Source of the DNA: Caballeronia hypogeia
GTDB taxonomy: Bacteria; Pseudomonadota; Gammaproteobacteria; Burkholderiales; Burkholderiaceae
Length of the DNA: 64,000 nt
Direction of reading: 5' to 3'
Assembly (NCBI RefSeq): GCF_001544875.2
Contig: NZ_FCOA02000017.1
Location: 1 to 64,000 of the forward strand
The position numbers and the translations under genes are program-made. Below the pieces are notes generated by a model, which worked only from the letters and a program-made list of their open reading frames with translations, did no database searches and was not told the DNA's origin. Positions 52,225 to 62,200 of the stretch are shown here, one piece after another (the first letter of the stretch is position 1; each line of letters opens with the position of its first letter).

Positions 52225-52583
52225 ACGTCGAATTGTACCACGGCCCTCGACATGCCCGGAAGGCTTCAGTGAAAACGCCAGCGCCGGACTCGCGGGCCAT
52301 CTCCGCGACGTCGACATCGCCTCTTGTGCTTGGTGTTTTCGCCCTCAGATTGCCTCTATCGGTATCCGGCAACGGATAGCAAAGTAGGCTAAGATGACAA
52401 GTGAATTACCCGAAGGCGGTGCATTTCGCCCTCTCGCGGTTCATTCGCCGCCGCGCGCGGGGCATTCCGGCGCACGGTGTGCAAGCCTTCTTGCGGCCGT
52501 AGGCGACGAATCTTTTTTTCAGTTTTCGTGTATCGTGGCGAGCATTCAAACGCGGGCCTCGAATCAATAGAGGTATTCAGACA
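52225..52583. other. Intergenic region between ffs and trxA
   Basis: A 359-bp gap carrying the ffs promoter on the minus strand and, nearer trxA, an A/T-rich stretch around 52509-52530 (a run of seven T followed by CAGTTTTCG) that probably includes the trxA promoter; no exact boxes can be fixed. No gene is seen. Confidence 0.5.
52232..52237 (-). promoter_or_regulatory. -10 element of ffs
   Basis: TACAAT on the minus strand, 7 bp before the predicted RNA start at about 52224. The -35 (TTCCGG-like) is weak. The close match in position supports the RNA 5' end. Confidence 0.6.
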
Positions 52584-52910
52584 ATGAGCGAATCAATCAA
52601 GCACATCAGCGACGCTTCTTTCGAACAGGATGTGGTCAAGTCGGATAAACCTGTCCTGCTCGACTTCTGGGCCGAGTGGTGCGGTCCGTGCAAGATGATT
52701 GCCCCGATCCTCGACGAAGTCGCGAAGGATTACGGCGATCGTCTGCAGATCGCGAAGATCAACGTGGACGAGCATCAGTCCACGCCAGTGAAGTTCGGCG
52801 TGCGCGGCATTCCCACGCTGATCCTGTTCAAGAACGGCGCCGTCGCCGCGCAGAAAGTCGGCGCGTTGTCCAAGTCGCAACTGACCGCGTTCCTCGACAG
52901 CAACCTGTAA
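52584..52910 (+). CDS. trxA: Thioredoxin TrxA
   Basis: Cytoplasmic thiol reductant of 108 residues. The active site WCGPC is in FWAEWCGPCKMIAPIL, with the cis-proline motif GVRGIPTLILF. A start ATG 52584 (MSESIKHISD) gives the normal length. It is followed by a hairpin and then rho, a common neighbour pair (trxA-rho). Confidence 0.97.
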   Translation: MSESIKHISDASFEQDVVKSDKPVLLDFWAEWCGPCKMIAPILDEVAKDYGDRLQIAKINVDEHQSTPVKFGVRGIPTLILFKNGAVAAQKVGALSKSQLTAFLDSNL

Positions 52911-52921
52911 CTGCATGATCG

Positions 52922-52948
52922 GCGGGCGCCGGCATCCCCGGCGCCCGC
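52922..52948 (+). terminator. Terminator of trxA
   Basis: Perfect hairpin GCGGGCGCCGG / CCGGCGCCCGC with a five-base loop (CATCC) but only a weak TTCT tail, so read-through into rho is possible. Confidence 0.65.
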
Positions 52949-53063
52949 TTCTAGCATCCCCAGCGCATACAGGCGTCACGCGATGCATCCGATGTTGTCG
53001 CGCGACAACATCGGCCGAAAAGCCCCGCCCAAAGCCCACCCGAGGCTGCTGCGGCGTGTGCTA

Positions 53064-53072
53064 TGCTAGAAT
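53064..53072 (+). promoter_or_regulatory. Candidate extended -10 promoter for rho
   Basis: TGCTAGAAT carries the TGN extension of an extended -10 and a TAGAAT hexamer (5 of 6). It would give a leader of about 90 nt before rho, long enough to allow the known rho leader autoregulation. No good -35 is seen. Confidence 0.4.
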
Positions 53073-53167
53073 CACAAGAGTTCAAGAAGTATTAAGTCTC
53101 GAGCGGTTCCGCTCACCTCTTCTCCCAAATCTTTCTGTCGCACCTCTCTCCCTGGCGGGAAATCCGT

Positions 53168-54433
53168 ATGCATTTATCCGAGCTCAAGTCTCAGCACGTG
53201 TCTGCACTGATCGAGATGGCCAATGGCCTCGAGATCGAAAATGCGAACCGCCTGCGCAAGCAGGAATTGATGTTCGCGATTCTTAAAAAGCGCGCCAAGG
53301 CTGGCGACACGATTTTCGGCGACGGCACCCTCGAAGTGCTGCCCGATGGCTTCGGCTTTTTGCGCTCGCCCGAGACCTCGTATCTCGCGAGCACGGACGA
53401 TATCTATATCAGCCCGTCGCAAATCCGCCGCTTCAATCTGCACACCGGCGACACGATCGAAGGCGAAGTGCGCACGCCGAAGGACGGCGAGCGTTATTTC
53501 GCGCTGGTAAAAGTCGATAAAGTCAACGGGCAGCCGCCCGAGGCCTCGAAACACAAGATCATGTTCGAGAACCTCACGCCGCTGCATCCGAACAAGCCGC
53601 TGCCGCTCGAGCGCGAAATGCGCGGCGAGGAAAACGTCACGGGCCGGATCATCGACATGATCTCGCCGATCGGCAAAGGTCAGCGCGGTCTGCTGGTCGC
53701 GTCGCCGAAGTCGGGTAAAACCGTGATGCTCCAGCACATCGCGCATGCGGTGAAAGCGAATCACCCGGACGTCATCCTGTTCGTGCTGCTCATCGACGAG
53801 CGTCCGGAAGAAGTGACGGAAATGCAGCGCTCGGTGCGCGGCGAAGTCATCGCTTCGACCTTCGACGAACCCGCCGCGCGTCACGTGCAGGTGGCCGAAA
53901 TGGTCATCGAAAAGGCGAAGCGTCTGGTCGAAATGAAGCACGACGTCGTGATTCTGCTCGACTCCATCACGCGTCTCGCACGCGCCTACAACACGGTGGT
54001 GCCGGCCTCGGGCAAGGTGCTGACGGGCGGCGTCGACGCCAACGCGCTGCAACGTCCGAAGCGCTTCTTCGGCGCGGCACGGAACATCGAGGAAGGCGGG
54101 TCGCTCACCATCATCGGCACGGCGCTGATCGAAACCGGCAGCCGCATGGACGACGTGATCTACGAAGAGTTCAAGGGCACCGGCAATATGGAAGTGCACC
54201 TCGAGCGCCGTCTCGCGGAAAAGCGCGTCTATCCGTCGATCAATCTGAACAAGTCGGGTACGCGTCGCGAAGAACTGCTCATCAAGCCGGATCTGCTGCA
54301 AAAGGTCTGGGTGCTGCGCAAATTCATCCACGACATGGATGAGGTCGAAGCCATGGAATTCCTGCTCGACAAGATCCGTCAGACGAAGAACAACGCCGAG
54401 TTCTTCGACATGATGCGTCGCGGCGGAGGCTGA
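53168..54433 (+). CDS. rho: Transcription termination factor Rho
   Basis: Hexameric RNA-dependent ATPase that ends transcription. The N-terminal helical domain (MHLSELKSQHVSALIEMAN), RNA-binding cold-shock fold (GDGTLEVLPDGFGFLRSPE), Walker A (VASPKSGKTVMLQ, about residue 180), Walker B (VVILLDSITRLARAYNTV) and R-loop are present. The 421 residues are a typical length. It lies downstream of trxA and upstream of a strong terminator. Confidence 0.97.
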   Translation: MHLSELKSQHVSALIEMANGLEIENANRLRKQELMFAILKKRAKAGDTIFGDGTLEVLPDGFGFLRSPETSYLASTDDIYISPSQIRRFNLHTGDTIEGEVRTPKDGERYFALVKVDKVNGQPPEASKHKIMFENLTPLHPNKPLPLEREMRGEENVTGRIIDMISPIGKGQRGLLVASPKSGKTVMLQHIAHAVKANHPDVILFVLLIDERPEEVTEMQRSVRGEVIASTFDEPAARHVQVAEMVIEKAKRLVEMKHDVVILLDSITRLARAYNTVVPASGKVLTGGVDANALQRPKRFFGAARNIEEGGSLTIIGTALIETGSRMDDVIYEEFKGTGNMEVHLERRLAEKRVYPSINLNKSGTRREELLIKPDLLQKVWVLRKFIHDMDEVEAMEFLLDKIRQTKNNAEFFDMMRRGGG

Positions 54434-54455
54434 TCCCGCTTCGTTGCCTGAACAC

Positions 54456-54488
54456 AAAAAACCGTCTGCTTCGTCAGGCGGTTTTTTG
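54456..54488 (+). terminator. Rho-independent terminator of rho
   Basis: AAAAAACCGTCTG-CTTCG-TCAGGCGGTTTTTT: a short hairpin with A and T runs, 22 bp past the rho stop. Confidence 0.88.
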
Positions 54489-54538
54489 TTGGCGCCGTGC
54501 GTACAATCCGCAACTGTTCCCGTCTTCCGATTCGACGC

Positions 54539-55366
54539 ATGGCCAACCTCTTCTCCCGCTGGTTCGGCGCGCAACGCCGCGAGCGCGCGCTGCGCAAATA
54601 CGCGATCGACGACGCGCTCTGGCAGCGCACGCTCGGCGCGTATCCGTGCTTCGGTCATCTGAGCGCGGAAGACCTGCTGCGGCTGCGCGAGAGCGCGAGC
54701 CTGTTCATCGCGCAAAAGGAATTCTCGACCGCGCACGATCTCGAACTGACCAACCAGATGATTGTGTCCATCGCCGCGCAGGCCTGTCTGCCGGTGCTCA
54801 ATCTGGATCTCGATCTGTATCGCGGCTGGGTCGGCGTGATCGTCTATCCGGGCGAGTTCATCATCAGGAAAACCGTGGAAGACGAGGACGGCATCGTGCA
54901 CGAAGTCGAACACGACGCAAGCGGCGAAGCGTGGGAAGGCGGTCCGGTGGTGCTTTCGTGGGAAGATGCCCAGATGGCAGACGGCTCCGACGCCTACAAC
55001 GTCGTGATCCACGAGTTCGCGCACAAGATCGACATGGTGACGGGCGAAGCCGACGGCCATCCGCCGCTTTATCGCCGCTGGCACGCACCGCTCGATTCGA
55101 CCGCGTGGGCCGATATTTTCGACAACGCCTACGACCAGTTCTGCGCGCGCGTGGACGCGGTGCCGCAGTCGCGCTTTCGCCGTTTCGAGCGCGAATCGCT
55201 GATCGATCCTTACGCGACCGATCATCCGTCGGAGTTTTTCGCGGTATGCAGCGAGGCGCTGTTCGTCACGCCAAAGCCGTTCGAGGCGGAATATCCAGAG
55301 CTGTACCGGCTGCTCGCGCGCTATTACCGGCAGGACCCGGCGGGCGTCGGCGCGCTCCGCGCGTAA
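54539..55366 (+). CDS. MtfA-like zinc metallopeptidase family protein
   Basis: A 275-residue protein of the MtfA (YeeI) family, zinc peptidases that in E. coli bind the Mlc repressor and so tune glucose PTS genes. The zinc motif HEFAHKID is in VVIHEFAHKIDMVTGEADG, and the third ligand region (SEFFAVCSEALFV) is present. No signal peptide. I chose ATG 54539 (MANLFSRWFG); a GTG-started frame upstream at 54497 overlaps the rho terminator. Mlc is not present here, so the partner is unknown. Confidence 0.88.
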   Translation: MANLFSRWFGAQRRERALRKYAIDDALWQRTLGAYPCFGHLSAEDLLRLRESASLFIAQKEFSTAHDLELTNQMIVSIAAQACLPVLNLDLDLYRGWVGVIVYPGEFIIRKTVEDEDGIVHEVEHDASGEAWEGGPVVLSWEDAQMADGSDAYNVVIHEFAHKIDMVTGEADGHPPLYRRWHAPLDSTAWADIFDNAYDQFCARVDAVPQSRFRRFERESLIDPYATDHPSEFFAVCSEALFVTPKPFEAEYPELYRLLARYYRQDPAGVGALRA

Positions 55367-55506
55367 GCTGCGCCGGAACCTCCAAAAAAGATGTCAACCG
55401 ACTGATTTTCTGGCATAATCGCCGCTTTTCGACCCTAGGCAAGTGACTCGCGCGGCACTGCAAACAAGTGCAACGGGTTGGCTACCGCCAGATCTCAGGA
55501 AAGACC

Positions 55507-55761
55507 ATGAAACAAGGCATTCACCCGGATTACCGCGAAGTTCTGTTCATCGACATGTCGAACGACTTCAAGTTCGTGACCCGCTCGACCATCCAGACGC
55601 GCGAAACGGCCGAATTCGAAGGCAAGACCTACCCGCTCGCAAAGATCGAAGTGTCGTCGGAATCGCACCCGTTCTACACCGGCCAGCAGAAGATCATGGA
55701 CACGGCCGGCCGCGTCGAGAAGTTCAACAACAAGTTCGCACGCTTCTCCACCAAGAAGTAA
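55507..55761 (+). CDS. rpmE2: Large ribosomal subunit protein L31 type B
   Basis: An 84-residue L31 paralogue without zinc-binding cysteines (no cysteine at all), the C- type usually made under zinc shortage. It starts MKQGIHPDYREVLF and ends FARFSTKK. AGGAAAG lies 6 nt before ATG 55507. In Burkholderiaceae this form is often the regular L31, so its presence does not by itself prove zinc control; no Zur box was identified. Confidence 0.93.
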   Translation: MKQGIHPDYREVLFIDMSNDFKFVTRSTIQTRETAEFEGKTYPLAKIEVSSESHPFYTGQQKIMDTAGRVEKFNNKFARFSTKK

Positions 55762-55781
55762 GTCGGGCTTCAGGCTTCATG

Positions 55782-55812
55782 AAAAAAGGGCAGCTTTGGC
55801 TGCCCTTTTTTG
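55782..55812 (+). terminator. Rho-independent terminator of rpmE2
   Basis: AAAAAAGGGCAGC-TTTG-GCTGCCCTTTTTTG, a strong hairpin with flanking A and T runs, about 20 bp past the rpmE2 stop. Confidence 0.92.
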
Positions 55813-56008
55813 TCGCCGTTCGTTTGTCCGCGCTAACAAGCGCACCGGCATCGCCCTTGCTCAATCTGGTAAGGGTTGTAGCGCACTGTTACAGCGGGCG
55901 CTGCCGGACGCGCCCGATCGTCGCGACGCGACTACAATGCCGGTTGCTCCGGCCCCGCCGCGCATCCGGCGCGAATCAGCGGACCGTTTTTCCATCAAGT
56001 CCTAACGC

Positions 56009-57772
56009 ATGCGATCTGTCGTTCGTCTGACCGCCTCCGCCACCAGCGCCCTGCCGCGCTGGCTGCTGCTCGCCATCTGCATTACCTACGCGTCGTTCGG
56101 CCTGTTCGGCCGCGATCCGTGGAAGAACGAGGATGCGGCGGGCTTCGGCGTCATGTGGACGATGGCCAACGGCGACGCCCGCGACTGGCTGCTGCCGAAT
56201 CTCGTCGGCAAGGCGCCGACCGCAGACGGCCCGCTGATGTACTGGCTCGGCGCATCGGCGATTCGAATCCTGAGTCCTTGGGTCGATGCGAGCAATGCCT
56301 CGCGCGTGGTCACGGGCCTGCTCTTCTGCCTCGCCTGCGCGTTCGTCTGGTATTCGACCTATCTGCTCGGCCGTCGCGACGAAGCGCAACCGTTCAAGTA
56401 CGCATTCGGCGGCGAGCCCGAGCCGCGCGACTACGGCCGCACGCTGGCTGACGGCGCCCTGCTGATCCTGCTCGCGTGCTTCGGCCTCGCGGAGCGCGGC
56501 CACGAAACCACACCGCAGCTCGCACAGTTCGCCGGCACCGCGATGCTCATCTACGGACTCGTGCGCAGCCTGGACAAGCCGATCCACGGCGGCCTCGTGT
56601 GGGGCGCGGCGATCGGCGTGGTCGGGTTGTCCAGCTCGCCGGTGCTGGTGTTCGCGCTGCTGCTGTGCACGCTCGCGATGACGATCATCGTCAAGCAGGT
56701 GCGCGCCGCGCCGCTCCTGATCTACGGTCTGCCGGTCGCCGTCCTGCTGATCGCCGCGTGGGTACTGCCGACGCTGCACTACTTCCCCGACGACGGCCAA
56801 TGGTGGCTGCGCCAATGGTGGCGCAACAGCTTCTCGTTCTTCTCCGGCACGCCCGGCTCGATCTTCGGTTACGCGGTCAAGAACCTGCCGCTCTTCACGT
56901 GGCCCGCGTGGCCGCTCGCCGTGTGGGCCTTCGTGAGCTGGGGCGGCATGCGCCGCTCGCCGCACGTGGGCGTGCCGCTGTCGATCATCGGGCCGTTGCT
57001 CGTGCTGGTCGTGCTGCAGGCGCATGAAACCAACCGCCTCTTCATGCTGCTGCTGCCACCGCTTTCCGTGCTCGCGACGTTCGCGCTGCCGACGCTCAAG
57101 CGCGGCGCGATCAACGCGATCGACTGGTTCGCGATGCTGAGCTTCACGATCATCGGCTCGCTCGTGTGGCTCGTGTGGACCGCGGGCATGATCGGCTTTC
57201 CCGCGCCGATGGCCCGCAATCTCGCGCGTCTAGCGCCTGGCTTCCATCCCGAATTCAAGCTGATTTCGTTCGTCTGCGCGGTGGCCGTGACGGTGTGCTG
57301 GTTCATGCTCGCGCGCTGGCGCCTCGCGCGTCATCCGAAGGTGCTATGGCGCAGCGTGGTGCTGTCGAGCGCGGGCACCACGCTCATGTGGGTGCTCCTG
57401 ATGACGCTGTGGCTGCCGGTGGTCAACTACAGCCGCACGTATCGCGATGTCGCGGAACAGATCGCCGAACATCTGCCGCCCGATTACACCTGCATCTCGC
57501 CCGTGCGTCTGGGCGACGCGCAGATCGCCACGTTCGCGTATTTCGGCGGCATGCACTTCGCGTTCGATGAAGACTGCGACGTGATCCTGCGTCAGGATCA
57601 CGCGGACTACGGCGAGCCGTCTTCTATGTCGGAATTCCAGTGGAAGCTGGTCTGGGAAGGCCGGCGCGTGGCCGACCGCGACGAGCGCTTCCGCCTCTAC
57701 GTGCGCATCGAACGGCCGACGCCGCCGGCGAAGAAACCGCTGCGATCGAAGAGCCTGCGCCGGACGCAGTAA
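56009..57772 (+). CDS. Membrane glycosyltransferase, GT39/ArnT-like (PMT superfamily)
   Basis: A 587-residue protein with about ten to twelve membrane segments in the first 480 residues and a soluble C-terminal part. The N-terminal acidic motif WKNEDAAGFG resembles the catalytic loop of polyprenyl-phosphate-sugar transferases such as ArnT; KAPTADGPLMYWLGA also fits. It would move a sugar from a lipid carrier to an acceptor on the periplasmic side (lipid A, glycan or protein). No arn genes are nearby, so the substrate is open. It ends 2 bp before the MATE gene start. Confidence 0.82.
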   Translation: MRSVVRLTASATSALPRWLLLAICITYASFGLFGRDPWKNEDAAGFGVMWTMANGDARDWLLPNLVGKAPTADGPLMYWLGASAIRILSPWVDASNASRVVTGLLFCLACAFVWYSTYLLGRRDEAQPFKYAFGGEPEPRDYGRTLADGALLILLACFGLAERGHETTPQLAQFAGTAMLIYGLVRSLDKPIHGGLVWGAAIGVVGLSSSPVLVFALLLCTLAMTIIVKQVRAAPLLIYGLPVAVLLIAAWVLPTLHYFPDDGQWWLRQWWRNSFSFFSGTPGSIFGYAVKNLPLFTWPAWPLAVWAFVSWGGMRRSPHVGVPLSIIGPLLVLVVLQAHETNRLFMLLLPPLSVLATFALPTLKRGAINAIDWFAMLSFTIIGSLVWLVWTAGMIGFPAPMARNLARLAPGFHPEFKLISFVCAVAVTVCWFMLARWRLARHPKVLWRSVVLSSAGTTLMWVLLMTLWLPVVNYSRTYRDVAEQIAEHLPPDYTCISPVRLGDAQIATFAYFGGMHFAFDEDCDVILRQDHADYGEPSSMSEFQWKLVWEGRRVADRDERFRLYVRIERPTPPAKKPLRSKSLRRTQ

Positions 57773-57774
57773 GC

Positions 57775-59172
57775 ATGCGCGCGACAACGACTGCGGCCAG
57801 CACGACCGGTATGCTGAGCGACGTGCGCAAGATCGCGGCGCTCGCGTGGCCTGTGCTGATCGGCCAGCTCGCGGTGATCGCGTTCGGCGTGATCGACACC
57901 GCAATGGTCGGCCGCTTCTCCGCCACCGATCTCGCCGCGCTCGGGCTCGGCGGCTCGGTCTACATCTCGGTGTATATCGGCCTGACGGGGATTCTCGTCG
58001 CGCTGCAGCCGATTGCCGGGCAACTCTTCGGCGCGGGCCGCGAGAGCGAGATCGGCGAGGAGACGCGCCAGGCGCTGTGGCTCGCCGCCGTGCTGACGGT
58101 CATCGGCTTCGTGCTGCTGTTCCATCCGGAACCGCTGCTCTCGCTCGCGAAAACGCCGCCCGCGCTGCACGACCGCACCGTCGACTATCTGCGCATTCTC
58201 GCGTTCGGCCTGCCCGCGAGTCTTGCGTTCCGCGTCTACAGTTCGCTCACCAATGCGGTCGGCAAGCCGCGGCTCGTGATGTTCCTGCAAGTCGGCGGAT
58301 TGCTGCTCAAGTTTCCGCTCAATACGTGGTTCATCTTCGGCGGGTTCGGCGTGCCCGCGCTCGGCGGTCCCGGCTGCGCGCTCGCGAGCACGCTGATCAA
58401 CTGGGCGCTGGCGATCGTCGGCATGACGGTGCTGTTCAAGGTCGAGTTCTTCCGCCCGTTCGGCATCTTTTCTCACTTCTGCTGGCCGGTCTGGCGGCGG
58501 CAACTCGCGCTCCTGCGACTTGGCATTCCGATGGGCCTGTCGTACCTGATCGAAGTCACGTCGTACACCTTCATGGCGCTGTTCATCTCGCGCTTCGGCA
58601 CGACCACGCTCGCGGGCCATCAGATCGCCGGCAATCTGGGCGCGGTGCTGTACATGACGCCGCTTTCCATCGGCATTGCCGCGTCGACGCTCGTGTCGCA
58701 GGCGCTCGGCGCGCAACGCCACGACGACGCCCGTTCCATCTCGCGCCACGGCATCGGCATGGCGTGCGTGCTGGCGCTGGTGTACGGCGTGATCCTGATC
58801 GCCGCGCGCCCGCACATCATCGCGGCTTACACACCCGATACGAACGTGATCGCCGCCGCGATGCCGCTCGTGCTGATCATCGCCTTCTACCATCTCGGCG
58901 ATGCGCTGCAGATCACCACCGCGTTCATCCTGCGCGCGTACAAGGTGACGCTCGTGCCGACCCTGATCTACGCCATCGCGCTGTGGGGCATCGGGCTGGG
59001 CGGCGGTTATCTGCTTGGCTTCGACGTCGGCGGCGGCGTGCCGGAATGGCTCCAGGGCGCGCGCGGCTTCTGGATCGCCAATTCGGCGAGCCTGGGTGTG
59101 GCCGGCATCGGGCTGTTCGTTTATTGGCGGCGCGTCAGCTCGCGTCATCTGAAGAACGTCGACCCGAACTGA
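57775..59172 (+). CDS. MATE family efflux transporter
   Basis: A 465-residue multidrug/toxic-compound exporter with about twelve membrane helices. The first half starts at ALAWPVLIGQLAVIAFGVID with the family TAMVGRFSATDLAALGLG segment. The start ATG 57775 lies 2 bp after the upstream gene's stop, so translation is likely coupled. The frame remains open upstream inside that gene, but the family start fits here. Coupling to Na+ or H+ and the substrate cannot be read from sequence. Confidence 0.9.
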   Translation: MRATTTAASTTGMLSDVRKIAALAWPVLIGQLAVIAFGVIDTAMVGRFSATDLAALGLGGSVYISVYIGLTGILVALQPIAGQLFGAGRESEIGEETRQALWLAAVLTVIGFVLLFHPEPLLSLAKTPPALHDRTVDYLRILAFGLPASLAFRVYSSLTNAVGKPRLVMFLQVGGLLLKFPLNTWFIFGGFGVPALGGPGCALASTLINWALAIVGMTVLFKVEFFRPFGIFSHFCWPVWRRQLALLRLGIPMGLSYLIEVTSYTFMALFISRFGTTTLAGHQIAGNLGAVLYMTPLSIGIAASTLVSQALGAQRHDDARSISRHGIGMACVLALVYGVILIAARPHIIAAYTPDTNVIAAAMPLVLIIAFYHLGDALQITTAFILRAYKVTLVPTLIYAIALWGIGLGGGYLLGFDVGGGVPEWLQGARGFWIANSASLGVAGIGLFVYWRRVSSRHLKNVDPN

Positions 59173-59289
59173 ACCGCGTGCATCCGATGCGATGGTTTGT
59201 ATGAAAAAGCATCGCCGGTTTGCATCATCGGAAAGAACGACGTAAGGCTCCAGTAGAATTTCGCGTCGAGGAAAACTCGGAGCGAGTGA

Positions 59290-62200
59290 ATGAGCCGCAT
59301 AACAACGTCACAAAAAAACTGGTTTCTGGCCGCAACCGCGCTGATCGCCGCGCTTGGAATGAGCGTCGCGATTCATCGGGCTGATGCCGCGCGCATCGTG
59401 AGCGTGTCGCCGCAGGGCAAAGTCGCGCAAGTCCGGCAAGTCGTCGCCAAATTCGACGAGCCGATGATCGCCTTCGGCAACGCCGCCGCGCCGGCGCCCG
59501 GCAAGCTCGCCTGTAGCGGCGCGAGCGCTTCGGCCACATCCGGCTCGGGCCGCTGGATCGATGCCAGGACCTGGGCCTTCGACTTCGAACACGATCTTCC
59601 GCCGGGCGTGCGTTGCGCGCTCGATCTTTCCGATAGTCTCAAATCGGTCGCGGGCAATGCGCTCGCCGGCCCGCGACAGTTCGCGTTCCAGACGGGTGGT
59701 CCGTTCGTCACGCGCGTCATGCCGGGTTATGGCGATATCGAAGAGACTCAGGTCTTCGTGCTGCGCCTGAATGGACCGGCGACGCAGGCTTCCGTGCTTC
59801 AACATGTGTGGTGCGAATCGGCCGCGCTCGGCAACCGCATTCCGGTGCGCACCGTTGACGACGCCACGCGCGCCACGCTGCTCAAACACTTCCGGCTGGA
59901 AAAGGAAGGCGATCGCGTGCTGACGCTCGCGTGCCAGCAGACCCTGCCTTCCGCGACCAAGATGCAGCTCGTCTACGGCACGGGTGTGAGCGGGCCTGGC
60001 GGCATCGCCAACGATGTCGAAAAGCGCTTCGACTTCAACGTGCGCGAGCCCTTCGCCGCGAGTTTTTCGTGCGAGCGCGAGAACGCGAAAGCGCCGTGCA
60101 CGCCCTTGCGTCCGCTGCGGCTGAACTTCAGCGCGCCGATCAGCCGCGCCGATGCGCAGAAGTTCGTCCTGCGCGGGCCCAAAGGCACGGCCTCGCCTCA
60201 TTTCGAAGACAGCGACAGGGACGCGGAAATCAGCGCCGTCGAATTCGCCGCGCCCTTGCCCGAGCGTGCCGATCTCACCATCGAGGCCCCCGCGAATCTG
60301 AAAGACGTGAGCGGGCGCGCGCTCGCCAACGCCGATCTCTTCCCGCTGAAAACCGCCACCGCGCCGATGCCGCCGCTCGCGAAGTTCTCGTCGGGCACGT
60401 TCGGCATCATCGAACGATTCGCGGAACCGGACATGCCCGCGATGCTGCCTGTCACGCTGCGCCATGTCGAAGCGGACCTGCACGTGCAGGGGCTGACTTC
60501 CGGCACCTCGCAAATCACGAAACTCAGGCTCGACGCCGACACCGACATCCGCCAATGGATGCGCGCCGTCGATCAGTTCGACGGCATCTCAATGTCGCGC
60601 TCGACGATCGAAGAACGCATGCCGCGGATGCTAAAGAGCGGCATCAAGCCAGTCATCATCCCGAACAGCGACGGCACGGTGTCGAAGGACCCGCAGATCG
60701 ACATCCGTTCGTTGTCGATGCTCGCGCAACAGAAAGGCGTCGAAACCCTGACGCTGCCCGCCGCCGATCCGAAAGCGTTGCGTCCGTTCGAAGTCGTTGG
60801 CATTCCGCTCACGAAGCCCGGCTTCTATGTCGTCGAACTGAGCTCGCCGGCGCTCGGCGCGTCGCTGCTCGGCAAGAATCAGGCAATGTACGTACGCACG
60901 TCGGTGCTGGTCACCAATCTCGGCGTGCATTTCAAGCAGGGACGCGAGAACAGCCTCGTGTGGGTCACGACGCTCGACAAGGGCAAGCCCGTCGCCCAGG
61001 CAGACGTCCGCGTGACCGACTGCAACGGCGACGAAATCGCCACCGCGAAAACGGATGCGCAGGGCATCGCGAAAATCGGCAAACCGCTCGCGGCAGTGGG
61101 CGAATGCAACGACAAGAGTCTCGCGTGGAGCGGCTTTTTCGTGTCGGCGCGCGTGAACGATCCCGTCACCGGGCCGGACATGGCGTTCGTGACATCGGAC
61201 TGGAATCGCGGCATCGAATCGTGGCGCTTCAACGTGCCGACCGACATGAGCGCGGCGCGCACCACGCGCGCGCATACCGTGTTCGATCGCACGCTGTTGC
61301 GCGCGGGTGAAACGGTGTCGATGAAGCATCTGCTGCGCGTCGAAACGCTGACCGGGTTCGCGTTTGCATCGAACTATCCGAGCCGCGTGACGATCCGGCA
61401 CGTCGGCAGCGGACAGACCTGGCATCTGCCTCTCAAATGGGCGGCGGACCATAGCGCCGACTCGACCTTCACCGTGCCCGTCGCGGCGAAGCTCGGCGAA
61501 TACAGCGTGGCGCTCGACAACGGCGCCGCCGCGTCGAACAACCACGACGACAACGACGATAACGACAACGCCGTCACGCAGTCGTATGAATCGGGCAGCT
61601 TCCGCGTCGAGGAATTCCGGCTGCCGGTGTTCAAAGGCTCGATCACGGCCGGCGATGCGAAATCGGCCGCGCATTCGACAGGACTCGTCGCCGCGCAGGA
61701 AGCGCCGGTTTCCGTGCAACTCGAATACGTGCAGGGCGGACCGGCGTCGAATCTGCCGGTGCAGGTATCCGCGCTGGTGCGCGATGTCGCGCCGCCCTTC
61801 GCTTCGCGATACGAGGCGTTCAGCTTCGCGCCGTATCGCAAGCCCGCGAACGATGGCGCCAGCGCGCCCGCCGAGGACGAAGACAGCGAGCAGCAGGACA
61901 ACGCGACGACGAAACTCGTCGCCGACAAGCTGCGCGTGACGCTCGATCGCGACGGCTCCGGCAAGCTCACGATCAAGCCGCTGCCCGCCGTCGAAGCGCC
62001 GAAACGTCTCGCGCTCGAAGCGAGCTTCGCCGATCCGAACGGCGAAGTTCAGACGATCAGCGGCGGCACGATTTTGTGGCCCGCGTCGGTGGCCGTCGGC
62101 GTGAAGGCGGGACACTGGGTGTCGGTCGGCGGCGCGCTGCCGGTGCAGGCGCTCGCGCTCGATCTGCAAGGCAAGCCGCGCGCGGGCGTTTCAGTCGAGA

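Noticed and set aside
53174..55225. A 683-codon minus-strand frame opposite rho and the MtfA-like gene
   Set aside because: The plus-strand genes are unmistakable; the frame is a codon-bias shadow.
57697..59148. A 483-codon minus-strand frame opposite the MATE gene
   Set aside because: Arg/Glu/His-rich composition without a domain; the MATE gene explains the region.
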